Assembly: GCF_007859315.1 (NCBI RefSeq)
Contig: NZ_VOHA01000027.1
Location: 1 to 64,000 of the forward strand
DNA: 64,000 nucleotides
Reading direction: 5' to 3'
Source of the DNA: Reyranella sp. CPCC 100927
GTDB lineage: Bacteria > Pseudomonadota > Alphaproteobacteria > Reyranellales > Reyranellaceae
In this document: piece after piece, positions 52,295-61,089 of the stretch
How the letters are laid out: each line of letters opens with the position of its first letter
How positions within the stretch are numbered: position 1 is the first letter of the stretch
The notes under the pieces: model-generated
What the model saw: only the letters and a program-made list of their open reading frames with translations
Databases searched by the model: none
Told to the model about the DNA's origin: nothing
Translations under genes and position numbers: made by a program

Positions 52295-53376
52295 ACCGCC
52301 GCCAGTCCGGCCAGAGCCTGTTTCTGGATCTCGACGGCGCGCGGGTAACAGGCGTCGCGCCAATCATCGCGATCACCATAGAACGCGTCACGGACGCGCT
52401 GCCGGATGGCGCGGCCCTGTTCGGAGTGCGCATCGCCGTGGATATGCAGCCAGTTGTCGGCGATCAGCGCCATGTTGACCTCGTCGGCCGGCAGGGTGCC
52501 GACCTCGATCGCCGAGGCGACGACCACGGCCTCGGGCAGCAGGCGCACGAAGGCCATGCGTAGGTTGCCTTCGATGACCGGCGAATCGCTCTCGCCCGCC
52601 GCTGGTGAGGTGACGGCGTCACCGAACCAGCGCCGCGCCAACGCCAGCGGCTCGGAGCCGGGCGGGTGGCGGCAGATCATCTCGGAATAGCCCGACGGTC
52701 CCAGGCCGGTGTGGAAGTCGAGCACGCAGACATGGCTTGCGTCCTCGAGGTAGTGCGGCACGATCTTGCCGATGGTGCGGTTGGACCAGCACGGGCTGGT
52801 GCCGCCGAAGAACAGGCCGTTGGGATGCGTGCGCTGGCCGGCGACCACGGCCTTGCCGAAACCGGCGACGCCGACCTTGGCGACATAGGCGGCCAGCGCG
52901 TCGCGGGTCCGGGCTTCGACCGCGGCGTCCCAGGTCTGCGGCGCCAGCAGAGCCGCCAGCTCGAGATAGAGGCCGTTCTCGAAGACCGGTTTGCCGAAGT
53001 CGATGAAGTTGCGATTGATATCGATGTTGTCTTCGTTGACGCGGCGCGTCCACGAGAAGCCGTAGGGATTGGTGGCGTGGACCAGCAGGACCGCCGTGTC
53101 GGCCGGCAGGTTCCTGTGGTGTCCCTCGCGCAGGAAGCCCACCTGGCAACCGCTGCCGTAGTGGCCTTCGACGCCATGCGTGGCGGAGCATGTCACCAGC
53201 ACGCGGCTGGCCATCTTCGGTCCGATCCAGGCGGTATCGGTGGCGAGTTCTTCGCCCTGCATGCCGCGCAGCGGATGCAGCCAGCTGGTGACCGCCACGC
53301 CGGCCTCGCCGCAGGCGGTGCGGAACGCGTCCCGTGCGGTCTGATAGTCGGGCGAAAAATGATCATGATGCGACAT
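52291..53376 (-). CDS. DUF2817/M14-like zinc carboxypeptidase family protein
   Basis: This 361-residue protein resembles DUF2817 proteins, which are related to M14 zinc carboxypeptidases and aminoacylases. Likely metal residues are His and Glu in SATHGVEGHYGSG and a His in VLDFHTGLGPSGYSE. The substrate-Arg region NEDNIDINRNFIDF is the M14 NxxNxxRNF signature. AGGTG precedes the ATG at 53376. It is convergent with the LysR gene and upstream of nothing else on its strand until the ABC genes. The substrate is unknown. Confidence 0.82.
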   Translation of the reverse strand: MSHHDHFSPDYQTARDAFRTACGEAGVAVTSWLHPLRGMQGEELATDTAWIGPKMASRVLVTCSATHGVEGHYGSGCQVGFLREGHHRNLPADTAVLLVHATNPYGFSWTRRVNEDNIDINRNFIDFGKPVFENGLYLELAALLAPQTWDAAVEARTRDALAAYVAKVGVAGFGKAVVAGQRTHPNGLFFGGTSPCWSNRTIGKIVPHYLEDASHVCVLDFHTGLGPSGYSEMICRHPPGSEPLALARRWFGDAVTSPAAGESDSPVIEGNLRMAFVRLLPEAVVVASAIEVGTLPADEVNMALIADNWLHIHGDAHSEQGRAIRQRVRDAFYGDRDDWRDACYPRAVEIQKQALAGLAAV

Positions 53377-53400
53377 GGGCACCTGTCGGCAGCTTCTAAG

Positions 53401-53421
53401 CCTTCCCCCTCCGGGGGAAGG
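53401..53421 (-). terminator. Hairpin downstream of the ABC transporter operon
   Basis: CCTTCCCCC and GGGGGAAGG form a perfect 9-base stem with a 3-base loop between the last ABC gene (stop at 53495) and the M14-like gene. No T-run follows on either strand. Confidence 0.4.
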
Positions 53422-53494
53422 ATCATCACACACGCCAGAGCCAAGCGAAGGAGCCGGCGCTGGTCAATGACAAAGAATGGACCGGCGTGCCGGT

Positions 53495-54490
53495 CTACGA
53501 ATCATTGAGGTGACAGGCGCTGAAGCGTCCGGGCGCGATCTCCCGCAGGGCCGGGCGCTCGCTGCGGCATCGGGCGCCGGCATGCGGACAGCGCGGATGG
53601 AAGGCGCAGCCGGACGGCGGGTCGATCGGTGACGGCAGCTCACCCTGGATCGGCCGGTACTCGCGTCGCCCGGCGGCCAGCTTGGGCACCTCGCTGAGCA
53701 GCGCCTGGGTGTAGGGATGGTTGGGCGCGTCGAACAGCGCTTCCGTCGGCGCGATCTCGACGATGCGTCCCAGATACATGATGGCGACGCGGTCGCTGAG
53801 ATGCTCGACCACGGCGAGGTTGTGGCTGACGAACAGGTAGGTGAGGCCCAGCGACTGGCGCAGTTCCATGAACAGGTTCAGCACCTGCGCCTGGATCGAG
53901 ACGTCGAGCGCCGCCGTGGCCTCGTCGCACACCAGGAACGACGGCTTCACCGCCAGCGCGCGGGCGATGCCGATGCGCTGGCGCTGGCCGCCGGAGAACT
54001 GGTGCGGATAGCGGCGCGCGTAGGCGGGATCGAGGCCGACGCGGCGCATCAGCTCGGCGACGTAGTCGCTGGCGGCGCCGCGGTCGACCAGCCCATGCAC
54101 GACGGGCGCCTCGCCGATGATCTCGCCCACCCGCAGGCGCGGATTGAGCGAGGCGAACGGGTCCTGGAAGATCATCTGCACACCCAGCGCCCAGGCCCGC
54201 TTCTGATCCGGCGTCATGGCATCGAGCGCCGTGCCGCGGTAGTGGATCGTGCCGTCGCTCGTCGACAGGATACCGGCGACCATGCGCCCCAGCGTGCTCT
54301 TGCCGCAGCCGCTTTCGCCCACCAGGCCCACCACCTCGCCTTCGGCGATCGCCAGGTCGATATCGGACACGGCCTGCACGACGATTTCGCGCAGACCGGC
54401 ACCGAACAGGTTGGCGACGCGGCCGGCGAGATCGACGCGTTGCGTGAAGCGCTTGGTGATGCCGGAGAGATCGACGATGGGTTGGGCCAT
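53495..54490 (-). CDS. Dipeptide/oligopeptide ABC transporter ATP-binding protein (DppF-like)
   Basis: One of two ATPases of a peptide or nickel-type importer. The 331 residues have Walker A (GLVGESGCGKSTLGR), the Q-loop VQMIFQDPFASLNPR, the signature FSGGQRQRIGIARAL, Walker B (SFLVCDEATAALD) and the switch His (LFVSHNLAVVEHLSDR). The C-terminal extension has Cys-rich SGCAFHPRCPHAGARC, the DppD/DppF iron-sulfur-like region. It is the last gene of the operon, separated from the other ATPase gene by a methyltransferase gene. Confidence 0.92.
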   Translation of the reverse strand: MAQPIVDLSGITKRFTQRVDLAGRVANLFGAGLREIVVQAVSDIDLAIAEGEVVGLVGESGCGKSTLGRMVAGILSTSDGTIHYRGTALDAMTPDQKRAWALGVQMIFQDPFASLNPRLRVGEIIGEAPVVHGLVDRGAASDYVAELMRRVGLDPAYARRYPHQFSGGQRQRIGIARALAVKPSFLVCDEATAALDVSIQAQVLNLFMELRQSLGLTYLFVSHNLAVVEHLSDRVAIMYLGRIVEIAPTEALFDAPNHPYTQALLSEVPKLAAGRREYRPIQGELPSPIDPPSGCAFHPRCPHAGARCRSERPALREIAPGRFSACHLNDS

Positions 54491-54531
54491 GCAGCGCTGT
54501 TCAGGTCGTACGGATGCTGACCCCCAGCGTT

Positions 54532-55143
54532 CTACACCACACGCCGCTGGTAGCGCCATACACCCATCGGCGGCACGTTGCGCCATTCGCGGCCGATGAA
54601 GGTGGCGCGCAGGTCGAGCGCTGCCAGGGCAGCGGGTGCCAGCGGCGAACGCAGGCCGTAGGTATACTGAATAACGGCGCCATCCTGCGGCATCAGTGCG
54701 AAGGCGTCGCCGTAGCATCGCGTCGAGGCGTCCGGCGGCACGACACGCATCGGCAGGCCGCATAACGTCACGCTGGTCGATGTGACACGGCCGCGTGCCA
54801 AGGTTTCCTTCAGGCGCAACGCGTCGCCCTGCAGGACGCGCAGGCCCGGGAAGCGTGCCTCCAGGAACCGGCACATCTCGGCATCGCGTTCGACAACGAC
54901 CAGTCGATCGAGTGCGCAACCCAGCCGCAGCAGGGCTTCGGTAACCGGGCCGGTGCCGGCACCCAGCTCGACGACGGGACCGCTGCCGCGCGCTGCTTGC
55001 AGTGTCGCCTCGGCGATGCGCTCGGCCGACCACCAGCTGCTGGCCAGCGGCCAACCGACGGCCAACGGTGCGCGACACCAGCCGCGCAGGAAATGCCAGG
55101 GGTCGGCGAAGATCGGCTTGCGACTGGTGGTGATGCTTCGCAT
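54532..55143 (-). CDS. PmtA-like SAM-dependent methyltransferase
   Basis: This 203-residue class I methyltransferase has motif I VVELGAGTGPVTEALL, acidic motif II LVVVERDAEMC, and the later strands LRVLQGDALRL and AVIQYTYGL. The pattern is that of phospholipid N-methyltransferase PmtA and rRNA adenine dimethylase-like proteins in alphaproteobacteria. It sits between the two ATPase genes of a peptide transporter, which is unusual. The ATG at 55143 has GGGGG upstream; an in-frame ATG at 55173 would add 10 residues. The methyl acceptor is not known; phosphatidylethanolamine is a possibility. Confidence 0.78.
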   Translation of the reverse strand: MRSITTSRKPIFADPWHFLRGWCRAPLAVGWPLASSWWSAERIAEATLQAARGSGPVVELGAGTGPVTEALLRLGCALDRLVVVERDAEMCRFLEARFPGLRVLQGDALRLKETLARGRVTSTSVTLCGLPMRVVPPDASTRCYGDAFALMPQDGAVIQYTYGLRSPLAPAALAALDLRATFIGREWRNVPPMGVWRYQRRVV

Positions 55144-55372
55144 GGTGACCCCCGGTCTTTGTGGTTCTTCCATCAACGCCACCAGCCACAATGCGTTGCG
55201 TCGGCAACCCACTGGGTGAGGCGGCGGTGCGCGATATCCGCAGCACACGCGCACCACGATCCGGTGTCAACCGCGTGATGGTGCAGATGCGAAAGTCGCA
55301 GCGCCGCGGTCGGCTACTGGTGCATCCGAGATTGCGTTGCCGTGCAGACTTCTTGGGACGCGTCGACGTCCA

Positions 55373-56338
55373 TCACGCGACGGGATGCCAGCAGCGTGCG
55401 TGATGATCAGGCGCCATGTCGCGCAGGTCGGGCATTGTCGCGCATTGATCACTGGCGCGATCGCAGCGCGGTTGGAAGGCGCAGCCCGGCGGCAGCCGCA
55501 GGGGCGATGGCGCCATGCCGGGAATCTGGAACAACGCCTGGCCGCGATGACCGCGCGTCGGCACCGAGCCGATCAGGCCTCGCGTGTAGGGATGACGCGG
55601 CTGTTCGAGGATCGTCGCAGTCGGCCCGTGCTCGACGATGCGGCCGGCATACATCACCGCGATGTGGTCGGCGAGTCCGGCCACGACGGCGAGGTCGTGC
55701 GTGACCCAGATCAGTGCCGTGCCGGTATCGCGGCACAGCTTGCGCATCTCGAACAGGATCTGGCCCTGGATGGTGACGTCGAGCGCCGTCGTGGGTTCGT
55801 CGGCAACGATCAGATCAGGCCGGTTCAACAGCGCGATGGCAATGGCGACACGCTGGCGCATGCCGCCGGAGAACTGGTGCGGATAGCTGCGCAGCCGTGC
55901 CTCGGGCGAGGGGATGCCGACCTGGGCCAGCGCCGCGAGCGCGCGGGCGCGCGCCGCGGCATCATCGACATCGTCATGGGCGCGCACAGCCTCGATCATC
56001 TGCGTATCGACGCGCAGCACCGGGTTGAGCGTCATCATCGGATCCTGGAACACCATGGCGATGTTCTTGCCGCGCAGCGCGCGCAGCCGCTCCGGGGTCG
56101 CCCTGGTGAGGTCCTCGCCGCGATAGAGGATCTGTCCGTCGACGATGCGGCCCGGCGGGTCGATCAAGCCCAGGATGGAGAAGCCGGTGACACTCTTGCC
56201 CGAGCCGGACTCGCCTACCAGGCCGAGAACCTCGCCGGCCTTGACCTCGAAGTCGACGCCGTCGACCGACTTCACGACACCCTCGCGCGTGAAGAAGTGC
56301 GTCTTGAGGTTCACGAGTTTCAGGGTGGGAGCGGTCAC
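55373..56338 (-). CDS. Dipeptide/oligopeptide ABC transporter ATP-binding protein (DppD-like)
   Basis: The second ATPase of the importer, 321 residues, has Walker A ([15 protein letters not shown]), the Q-loop [12 protein letters not shown], the signature [15 protein letters not shown], Walker B ([13 protein letters not shown]) and the switch His ([15 protein letters not shown]). The Cys-rich end [17 protein letters not shown] is typical. The start is a GTG at 56338 with AAGGGA eight bases upstream. An ATG-started frame to 56440 also exists but would encode a family A repeat and was rejected. Confidence 0.92.
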   Translation of the reverse strand: MTAPTLKLVNLKTHFFTREGVVKSVDGVDFEVKAGEVLGLVGESGSGKSVTGFSILGLIDPPGRIVDGQILYRGEDLTRATPERLRALRGKNIAMVFQDPMMTLNPVLRVDTQMIEAVRAHDDVDDAAARARALAALAQVGIPSPEARLRSYPHQFSGGMRQRVAIAIALLNRPDLIVADEPTTALDVTIQGQILFEMRKLCRDTGTALIWVTHDLAVVAGLADHIAVMYAGRIVEHGPTATILEQPRHPYTRGLIGSVPTRGHRGQALFQIPGMAPSPLRLPPGCAFQPRCDRASDQCATMPDLRDMAPDHHARCWHPVA

Positions 56339-56360
56339 TGGCTGTCGTCCCTTCAGTCCG

Positions 56361-56439
56361 TCATGTCGAGCGCAGCGAGACATCTCGCCGAAACAGAGCC
56401 TCCGTTCGCAGGAGATCCCTCGCTGCGCTCGGGATGACA
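56361..56439. repeat. Family A palindromic repeat inside the ABC operon
   Basis: TCATGTCGAGCGCAGCGAGA at the left and TCGCTGCGCTCGGGATGACA at the right pair around a smaller loop. It lies between the permease gene (56450-57379) and the ATPase gene and may shape differential expression of the operon. Confidence 0.8.
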
Positions 56440-56449
56440 TGACAACATC

Positions 56450-57379
56450 TCACCGCGCGTTCCGCGGATTGAGGATGTCGCGCAGGTGGTCGCCGACCAG
56501 GTTGATACCGATCAACGCAATGGCCAGCGCTACGCCGGGGAACAGGGCGATCCAGTACTTGCCGGCCATCAGGAACTCGAAGCCGTTGGCGATCAGCTTG
56601 CCCAGCGACGGTTCGGTGACCGGCACACCCAGTCCGAGGAACGACAGCGTGGCCTCGAGCGCGATCGCGTGCGCGATCTCGACGGTGGCGATCACGATCA
56701 GGGGCGGCAGGCAGTTGGGCAGCAGATGGCGCCACAGGATGCGTCGTTGCGGCAGCGCCAGGCAGCGTGCCGCTTCGATATATTCCTTCTCGCGCTCGAC
56801 CAGGGCGGCGGCGCGCGCGGCGCGCGCGAAATATGCCCACTGCACCGCGATCAGGGCGTAGAGCACCTTGTCGACGCCCTGGCCCAGCACGGCCAGCAGG
56901 ATCAGCGCCACCAGGATGGCGGGAAACGACAGCTGGATGTCGACGCAGCGCATCAGGAAGGCATCGACCCGGCCGCCGAAATACGCTGCCACCAGCCCGA
57001 CCATGGTGCCGATCGCCAGCGCCGCCACGACGGATACGGCGCCCACCAGCAGCGACACCCGAAGCCCGTACATGATGGCCGACAGCATGTCGCGCGCCTG
57101 TCCGTCGGTGCCCAGCCAGTAGGTCAGCGTGCCGTCGCTGCTGGCGGAACCGGGCGGCATCTTCGAATCGAAGATGTCGAGCTTGGCGATGTCATAGGGA
57201 TTCTGCGGCGCCAGCCACGGCGCCAGCACCGCCGCGATGGCGATGATGATCACCAGCACCAGCCCGAAGAGCGCCAGCTTGCTTTCGCAGAACGCGCTGA
57301 TGAAGCGGCGCAGCGGCGTTTCGACCTTGGCCGCGGGGCTCGTCGTGGTGGGCAGTTTGTCGGCGGCGAGATCGGTCAT
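56450..57379 (-). CDS. Dipeptide-type ABC transporter permease (DppC-like)
   Basis: This 309-residue membrane protein has about six spans. It starts with a cytoplasmic tail, and the first span is near residues 38-60 (LALFGLVLVIIIAIAAVLAPWLAP). The OppC/DppC N-terminal domain is present. The EAA coupling loop is EYIEAARCLALPQRRILWRHLLPNCLPPLIV, giving contact with the ATPases. The start overlaps the stop of the previous permease gene (ATGA), so the two are coupled. Confidence 0.92.
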   Translation of the reverse strand: MTDLAADKLPTTTSPAAKVETPLRRFISAFCESKLALFGLVLVIIIAIAAVLAPWLAPQNPYDIAKLDIFDSKMPPGSASSDGTLTYWLGTDGQARDMLSAIMYGLRVSLLVGAVSVVAALAIGTMVGLVAAYFGGRVDAFLMRCVDIQLSFPAILVALILLAVLGQGVDKVLYALIAVQWAYFARAARAAALVEREKEYIEAARCLALPQRRILWRHLLPNCLPPLIVIATVEIAHAIALEATLSFLGLGVPVTEPSLGKLIANGFEFLMAGKYWIALFPGVALAIALIGINLVGDHLRDILNPRNAR

Positions 57380-58374
57380 CGGGCGGTCGCGTCCAGGCGC
57401 ACGCGCGGATCGAGCACCGAATAGAGGATGTCGACCAGCAGGTTCAGCAACACCAGGAAGAACACGATGATCACGAGATAGGCCACCACCACCGGCCGGT
57501 CGAGCAGCAGGATCGAATCGATCAGCAGCTTGCCCATGCCCGGCCACGAAAAGATCGTCTCGGTGACGACGGCAAACGCGATGACCTGGCCCAGCTCCAG
57601 CCCGGTGACCGTGGCGATCGGGATGGCGATGTTCTTCAGCACGTGCACGCCCACGATGCGCCGTTCGCGCAGTCCCTTGGCGCGCGCGAACTTCACATAG
57701 TCCATCGGCAGCACTTCGCGGGTGGCGGCGCGCGTCAGCCGGATGATCAGCGCACCCTTGGCCAGCGCCAGGGTCATCGCCGGCAGCAGCAGATGCAGCC
57801 AGCCTTGCGCTGTCAGGAAGCTCAGCTTGAGGCCGAAGACATCGACGGTCGGTCCGCGGCCCGACGAGGGCAGGCGCGGCCAGCCTGGAATCCAGTCGGG
57901 CAGCGCCACCGCGAACAGCATGATCAGCATCAGCCCGACCCAGAACGTCGGCAGGCTGAAACCCAGGATCGAGACCGTCATGATGCTGCGCGCACCGAAG
58001 CTGTCGGGCCGCAGGCCGGCGTACAGGCCCAGCGGCACGCCGATCAGCACGGCGATCGTCATGGCGATCACGGCCAGCTCCAGGGTGGCGGGCATGTGCT
58101 GGAAGATCAGGCGCATCGCCGGCTCGCCGGCGCGGAACGACTTGCCGAAATCGCCGACCAGGGCCTTGCCGACGAACGTGAGGTACTGCTGCCAGATCGG
58201 CTGGTCGAGGCCCAGGTCGCGGATCACGGCCAGGCGATCGGCTTCGCTCGCCTGGTCGCTGATCAGCATCGCCACCGGGTTGCCGATCAGGTAGATGCCG
58301 CCGAACACCAGCGCCGACATCACGACCATCACCACGACGGCCTGCATCAGACGGCGGATGATGAAGACCAGCAT
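57376..58374 (-). CDS. Dipeptide-type ABC transporter permease (DppB-like)
   Basis: This 332-residue permease begins MLVFIIRRLMQAVVVMVVMSALVF, the DppB start. It has the GLDQPIWQQYLTFVGKALVGDFGKSF periplasmic loop, the LPTFWVGLMLIMLFAV span, and the EAA loop DYVKFARAKGLRERRIVGVHVLKN. About six spans are present. It precedes the DppC-like gene with a 4-base overlap and follows the binding-protein gene across a family A repeat. Confidence 0.93.
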   Translation of the reverse strand: MLVFIIRRLMQAVVVMVVMSALVFGGIYLIGNPVAMLISDQASEADRLAVIRDLGLDQPIWQQYLTFVGKALVGDFGKSFRAGEPAMRLIFQHMPATLELAVIAMTIAVLIGVPLGLYAGLRPDSFGARSIMTVSILGFSLPTFWVGLMLIMLFAVALPDWIPGWPRLPSSGRGPTVDVFGLKLSFLTAQGWLHLLLPAMTLALAKGALIIRLTRAATREVLPMDYVKFARAKGLRERRIVGVHVLKNIAIPIATVTGLELGQVIAFAVVTETIFSWPGMGKLLIDSILLLDRPVVVAYLVIIVFFLVLLNLLVDILYSVLDPRVRLDATAR

Positions 58375-58381
58375 CGTGCTG

Positions 58382-58447
58382 TCATCCCGAGCGTAGCGAG
58401 GGATCTAGGCGCCGCACCCTGGATCCCTCGCTGCGCTCGGGATGACA
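58382..58447. repeat. Family A palindromic repeat between dppA-like and dppB-like genes
   Basis: TCATCCCGAGCGTAGCGAGG at the left pairs with CCTCGCTGCGCTCGGGATGA at the right with one G-T pair around a 20-base loop. A hairpin here may protect the abundant binding-protein message and reduce permease expression. Confidence 0.85.
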
Positions 58448-58473
58448 GGTGAGCGGTATCCAGTTCATAGGCC

Positions 58474-60057
58474 TCACGGTGCCGGCGTGACCATGTAGGG
58501 CAGCGTGTACTGATCGGCGCGGCCTTTGTAGGTCAGGCCCTTCTTCATGGCCCACACCGAAACCTCGAAGTGCAGCGGCAGGATGCCATGATCGTCCATG
58601 GCGAGCTTGCTCGCCTCCTGCAGCAGGGTGCGGCGCTTCTCGTCGTCGACCGTGCGCAGCGCCTCGACCAGCTTGGCATCCATGGCCGGATTGGAATAGC
58701 GGCCCTTGTTGGTGCCGCCCATGCCGCGCTCGGGGTTGGGCGTCGCCACCAGGGCGCGCAGCGGATCGGACATCTCGCCGGTGCTGGCACCCCAGCCTGC
58801 CAGATAGGCGCTGTACTTGAACTCGTCGCGGTTCTTGAAGAACACCGGCGGCGCCGAGGCCTCGATCTGTGTCTTCACGCCGACGCGGGTCCACAGGGCG
58901 GCGATGGTCTCGGCCACCTTGGCGTCGTTGATGTAGCGGCCGTTGGGTGTGCCGAGCGTGATCGAGAAGCCGTTGGGGTAGCCGGCCTCGGCCAGCAGCT
59001 TCTTGGCCTGCGCCACGTCGACCTTCTCGACCGGCGTGTCCTTGCGCGTACCGAACATCGGGTAGGGCAGCAGGTCGCCGGCCGGCACCGCGAAGCCTTC
59101 CATGATGCGCTGCACGATGGCATTGCGATCGAGCGCCAGCGACAACGCCTGGCGCACGCGCTTGTCCTTCAGCGGGTTCTTGCCGCCGGCGTCGGGAATG
59201 CCTGATGTGGGCTCGGTGAACTGGTCGAGATGGATGTAGATGATGCGGTTGGAGAGCGCCCGCGCCAGGGTCACGCGCTCGTTGGTCGCCAGCTTGGGCA
59301 GGTCGACCGTCGGCGGGTTCTCGATGAAGTCGACATCGCCCGACAGCAGGCCGGCGACGCGGGTGGCGGCGTTGGTCAGCGGCCGGAAGATCACCTTCTT
59401 CCATGCCGCTTTCGCACCCCAATAGCCGTCGTAGCGCTCGACCACCAGCTGGTTGCCGCGCGACCATTCGACGAACTTGAACGGCCCGGTGCCGACCAGT
59501 CCTTCGCCGCGGTTGAGCTGCTCGGTGGTCTTGCCTTCCGGCGCTGGGCCGGACGCCGCTTTCTTGGACAGGATGCGGATCGCCACCATGTCGACCGGCA
59601 GCAGCGGTGCCGGCGCCGCCGTGCGCAGCCGTACGGTCAAGGGATCAACCACGTCGATGCCGACGATCTGCTTGGTGAACTGCGTGAAGGGCGAGGGCGC
59701 GTTGGGCACCTTGGCGGCACGCTCGATGGTGAACACCACGTCCTCGGCGGTGAACGGCGAGCCATCATGGAATTTGACGCCCTCGCGCAGCTTGAATTCC
59801 CAGGTCGTGTCGTTGACCGCCTTCCACGACACCGCCAGTGCCGGCTGCAGGTTCTGTTCCGGATCCTGTGCCACCAGCGCCTCGAACATGTTGAGCGCGA
59901 TCTGATTGTTGGGCGACAGGTTGTGGTATTGCGGATCGAGCGAACTGGGTTCGGTCGACAGGCCGATTTTCAGCTCCTGTGCGACCGCGGGCCACGCCGC
60001 CAGAGCGACGGAAAAGACGGCGGCGGCCAGCACCGCGCCAGCCTTGCGATGGATCAT
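58474..60057 (-). CDS. ABC transporter substrate-binding protein (DppA/OppA family 5)
   Basis: This periplasmic receptor of the importer has 527 residues. It has a signal peptide (cleavage near VAQE) and the family 5 features EPSSLDPQYHNLSPNNQIALNMFEALVAQD, WEFKLREGVKFHDGSPFTAEDV and GTGPFKFVEWSRGNQL. It is the first gene of the operon. The ligand could be a peptide, but relatives also bind nickel, opines, glutathione or sugars. With the lar genes elsewhere in the window nickel is thinkable, but no nickel-specific residues can be assigned. Confidence 0.9.
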   Translation of the reverse strand: MIHRKAGAVLAAAVFSVALAAWPAVAQELKIGLSTEPSSLDPQYHNLSPNNQIALNMFEALVAQDPEQNLQPALAVSWKAVNDTTWEFKLREGVKFHDGSPFTAEDVVFTIERAAKVPNAPSPFTQFTKQIVGIDVVDPLTVRLRTAAPAPLLPVDMVAIRILSKKAASGPAPEGKTTEQLNRGEGLVGTGPFKFVEWSRGNQLVVERYDGYWGAKAAWKKVIFRPLTNAATRVAGLLSGDVDFIENPPTVDLPKLATNERVTLARALSNRIIYIHLDQFTEPTSGIPDAGGKNPLKDKRVRQALSLALDRNAIVQRIMEGFAVPAGDLLPYPMFGTRKDTPVEKVDVAQAKKLLAEAGYPNGFSITLGTPNGRYINDAKVAETIAALWTRVGVKTQIEASAPPVFFKNRDEFKYSAYLAGWGASTGEMSDPLRALVATPNPERGMGGTNKGRYSNPAMDAKLVEALRTVDDEKRRTLLQEASKLAMDDHGILPLHFEVSVWAMKKGLTYKGRADQYTLPYMVTPAP

Positions 60058-60243
60058 GACAAGCTCCCTGTACCCGGCACCCTACGCTGCGCCGTCGTTT
60101 CGTTCGTCCTGCGATTCCTAGGCAGCCGGCGCGTCCTTGGCAAGGCGATCGCGTTCACCCCTGTGTCATGTGCCCCGTGTCCTCTGTCATGTCGCTGCGG
60201 CCGTTCCCACGTAACATTTCGGTACTGGCGATAGGGGTGACCC

Positions 60244-61089
60244 ATGACCGACGGCGGCGTGGCGGCAGATGGGCCTGCGCAGGCACTCAGGATGCTGGCA
60301 GGACGTACGGAATGGACCCTGAAGGCGATCCTGGTGGGCGAGCGCATCGACACACGCGGCCTGGGTGCGGCGACCGGGGCCACCACGACGCCGGTGACCC
60401 TGCAGCCGCCCGATGGCGGTCTGGTGTTTGTCTTCCGCTATGGCGTGGTCGCCCTGGTGGGCCTCGACGCGGTCGCCGAACGCCGGCTCCTCGAGTCCCT
60501 GCACGGGCGCGTCGTTGCGCCGGAGGTGTCCCCGGCGACGGAGGAGGTCAAAATCGTGCTGGGCGGTGCCGCGGCCGATGCCGCCGCGACGACGGAGGCG
60601 ATCGTCCTGCCGGACGCCACGATGGAGCATCTTCAGATCGTGGCCAGCGCGCTCTCCAAGAGCGTCGTGCTGGCGCATCAGGAAAATGCCGTTGCCGCGG
60701 CGCTGGATCGCATCGAACCCTTCGTCTTCCAGCTGCGTGACCGCGGCGGCGTGGTGACCAAGGGTGCCGCTTTGCTGCGGCAGGTCGGCCACGTGCTGTC
60801 GGCCATGCAGCGCATGACGGTCAGGGTCGAGGCGGAAGACAAGCCCGACCTGCTGTGGGACCACCCGCAGCTCGAGCGCCTGTATGCCCGCCTGGCCGAC
60901 GAATACGAGATCGTCGAACGCAGCCGCGCGCTGGGTCGCAAGTTCACGCTGATCAACGAGTCGGTCACCTCGCTGCTGCAGGTCGTCGACACGCGCCACG
61001 CCCTTCGCCTGGAGTGGGCCATCATCCTGCTGATCGCGTTCGAGATCCTGCTCAGCCTGTACGGCCTTTTCGTTCAGGGCGCGCACTAG
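60244..61089 (+). CDS. RMND1/DUF155 family protein
   Basis: This 281-residue protein matches the DUF155 family (yeast Rmd1, human RMND1). It has FVFRYGVVALVGLD near residues 61-75 and the long C-terminal helical part with SRALGRKFTLINESVTSLLQVVDTRHALRLEWAIILLIAFEILLSLY, ending in one membrane span. Mitochondrial RMND1 supports translation at the inner membrane; the bacterial role is unknown. The ATG follows TAGGGGTG. It is divergent from the dppA-like gene. Its stop codon interlocks with that of the convergent antiporter gene in CTAG. Confidence 0.82.
   Translation: MTDGGVAADGPAQALRMLAGRTEWTLKAILVGERIDTRGLGAATGATTTPVTLQPPDGGLVFVFRYGVVALVGLDAVAERRLLESLHGRVVAPEVSPATEEVKIVLGGAAADAAATTEAIVLPDATMEHLQIVASALSKSVVLAHQENAVAAALDRIEPFVFQLRDRGGVVTKGAALLRQVGHVLSAMQRMTVRVEAEDKPDLLWDHPQLERLYARLADEYEIVERSRALGRKFTLINESVTSLLQVVDTRHALRLEWAIILLIAFEILLSLYGLFVQGAH

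Noticed and set aside
56339-56440. N-terminal extension of the DppD-like ATPase from an ATG at 56440
   Set aside because: The extension would be encoded by a family A repeat; a GTG at 56338 has a good ribosome-binding site and starts the family fold.
58474-60057. Nickel-specific importer serving the lar genes
   Set aside because: Attractive by context, but no nickel-binding residues can be assigned, and the operon looks like a general peptide-type transporter more than 35 kb from the lar genes.
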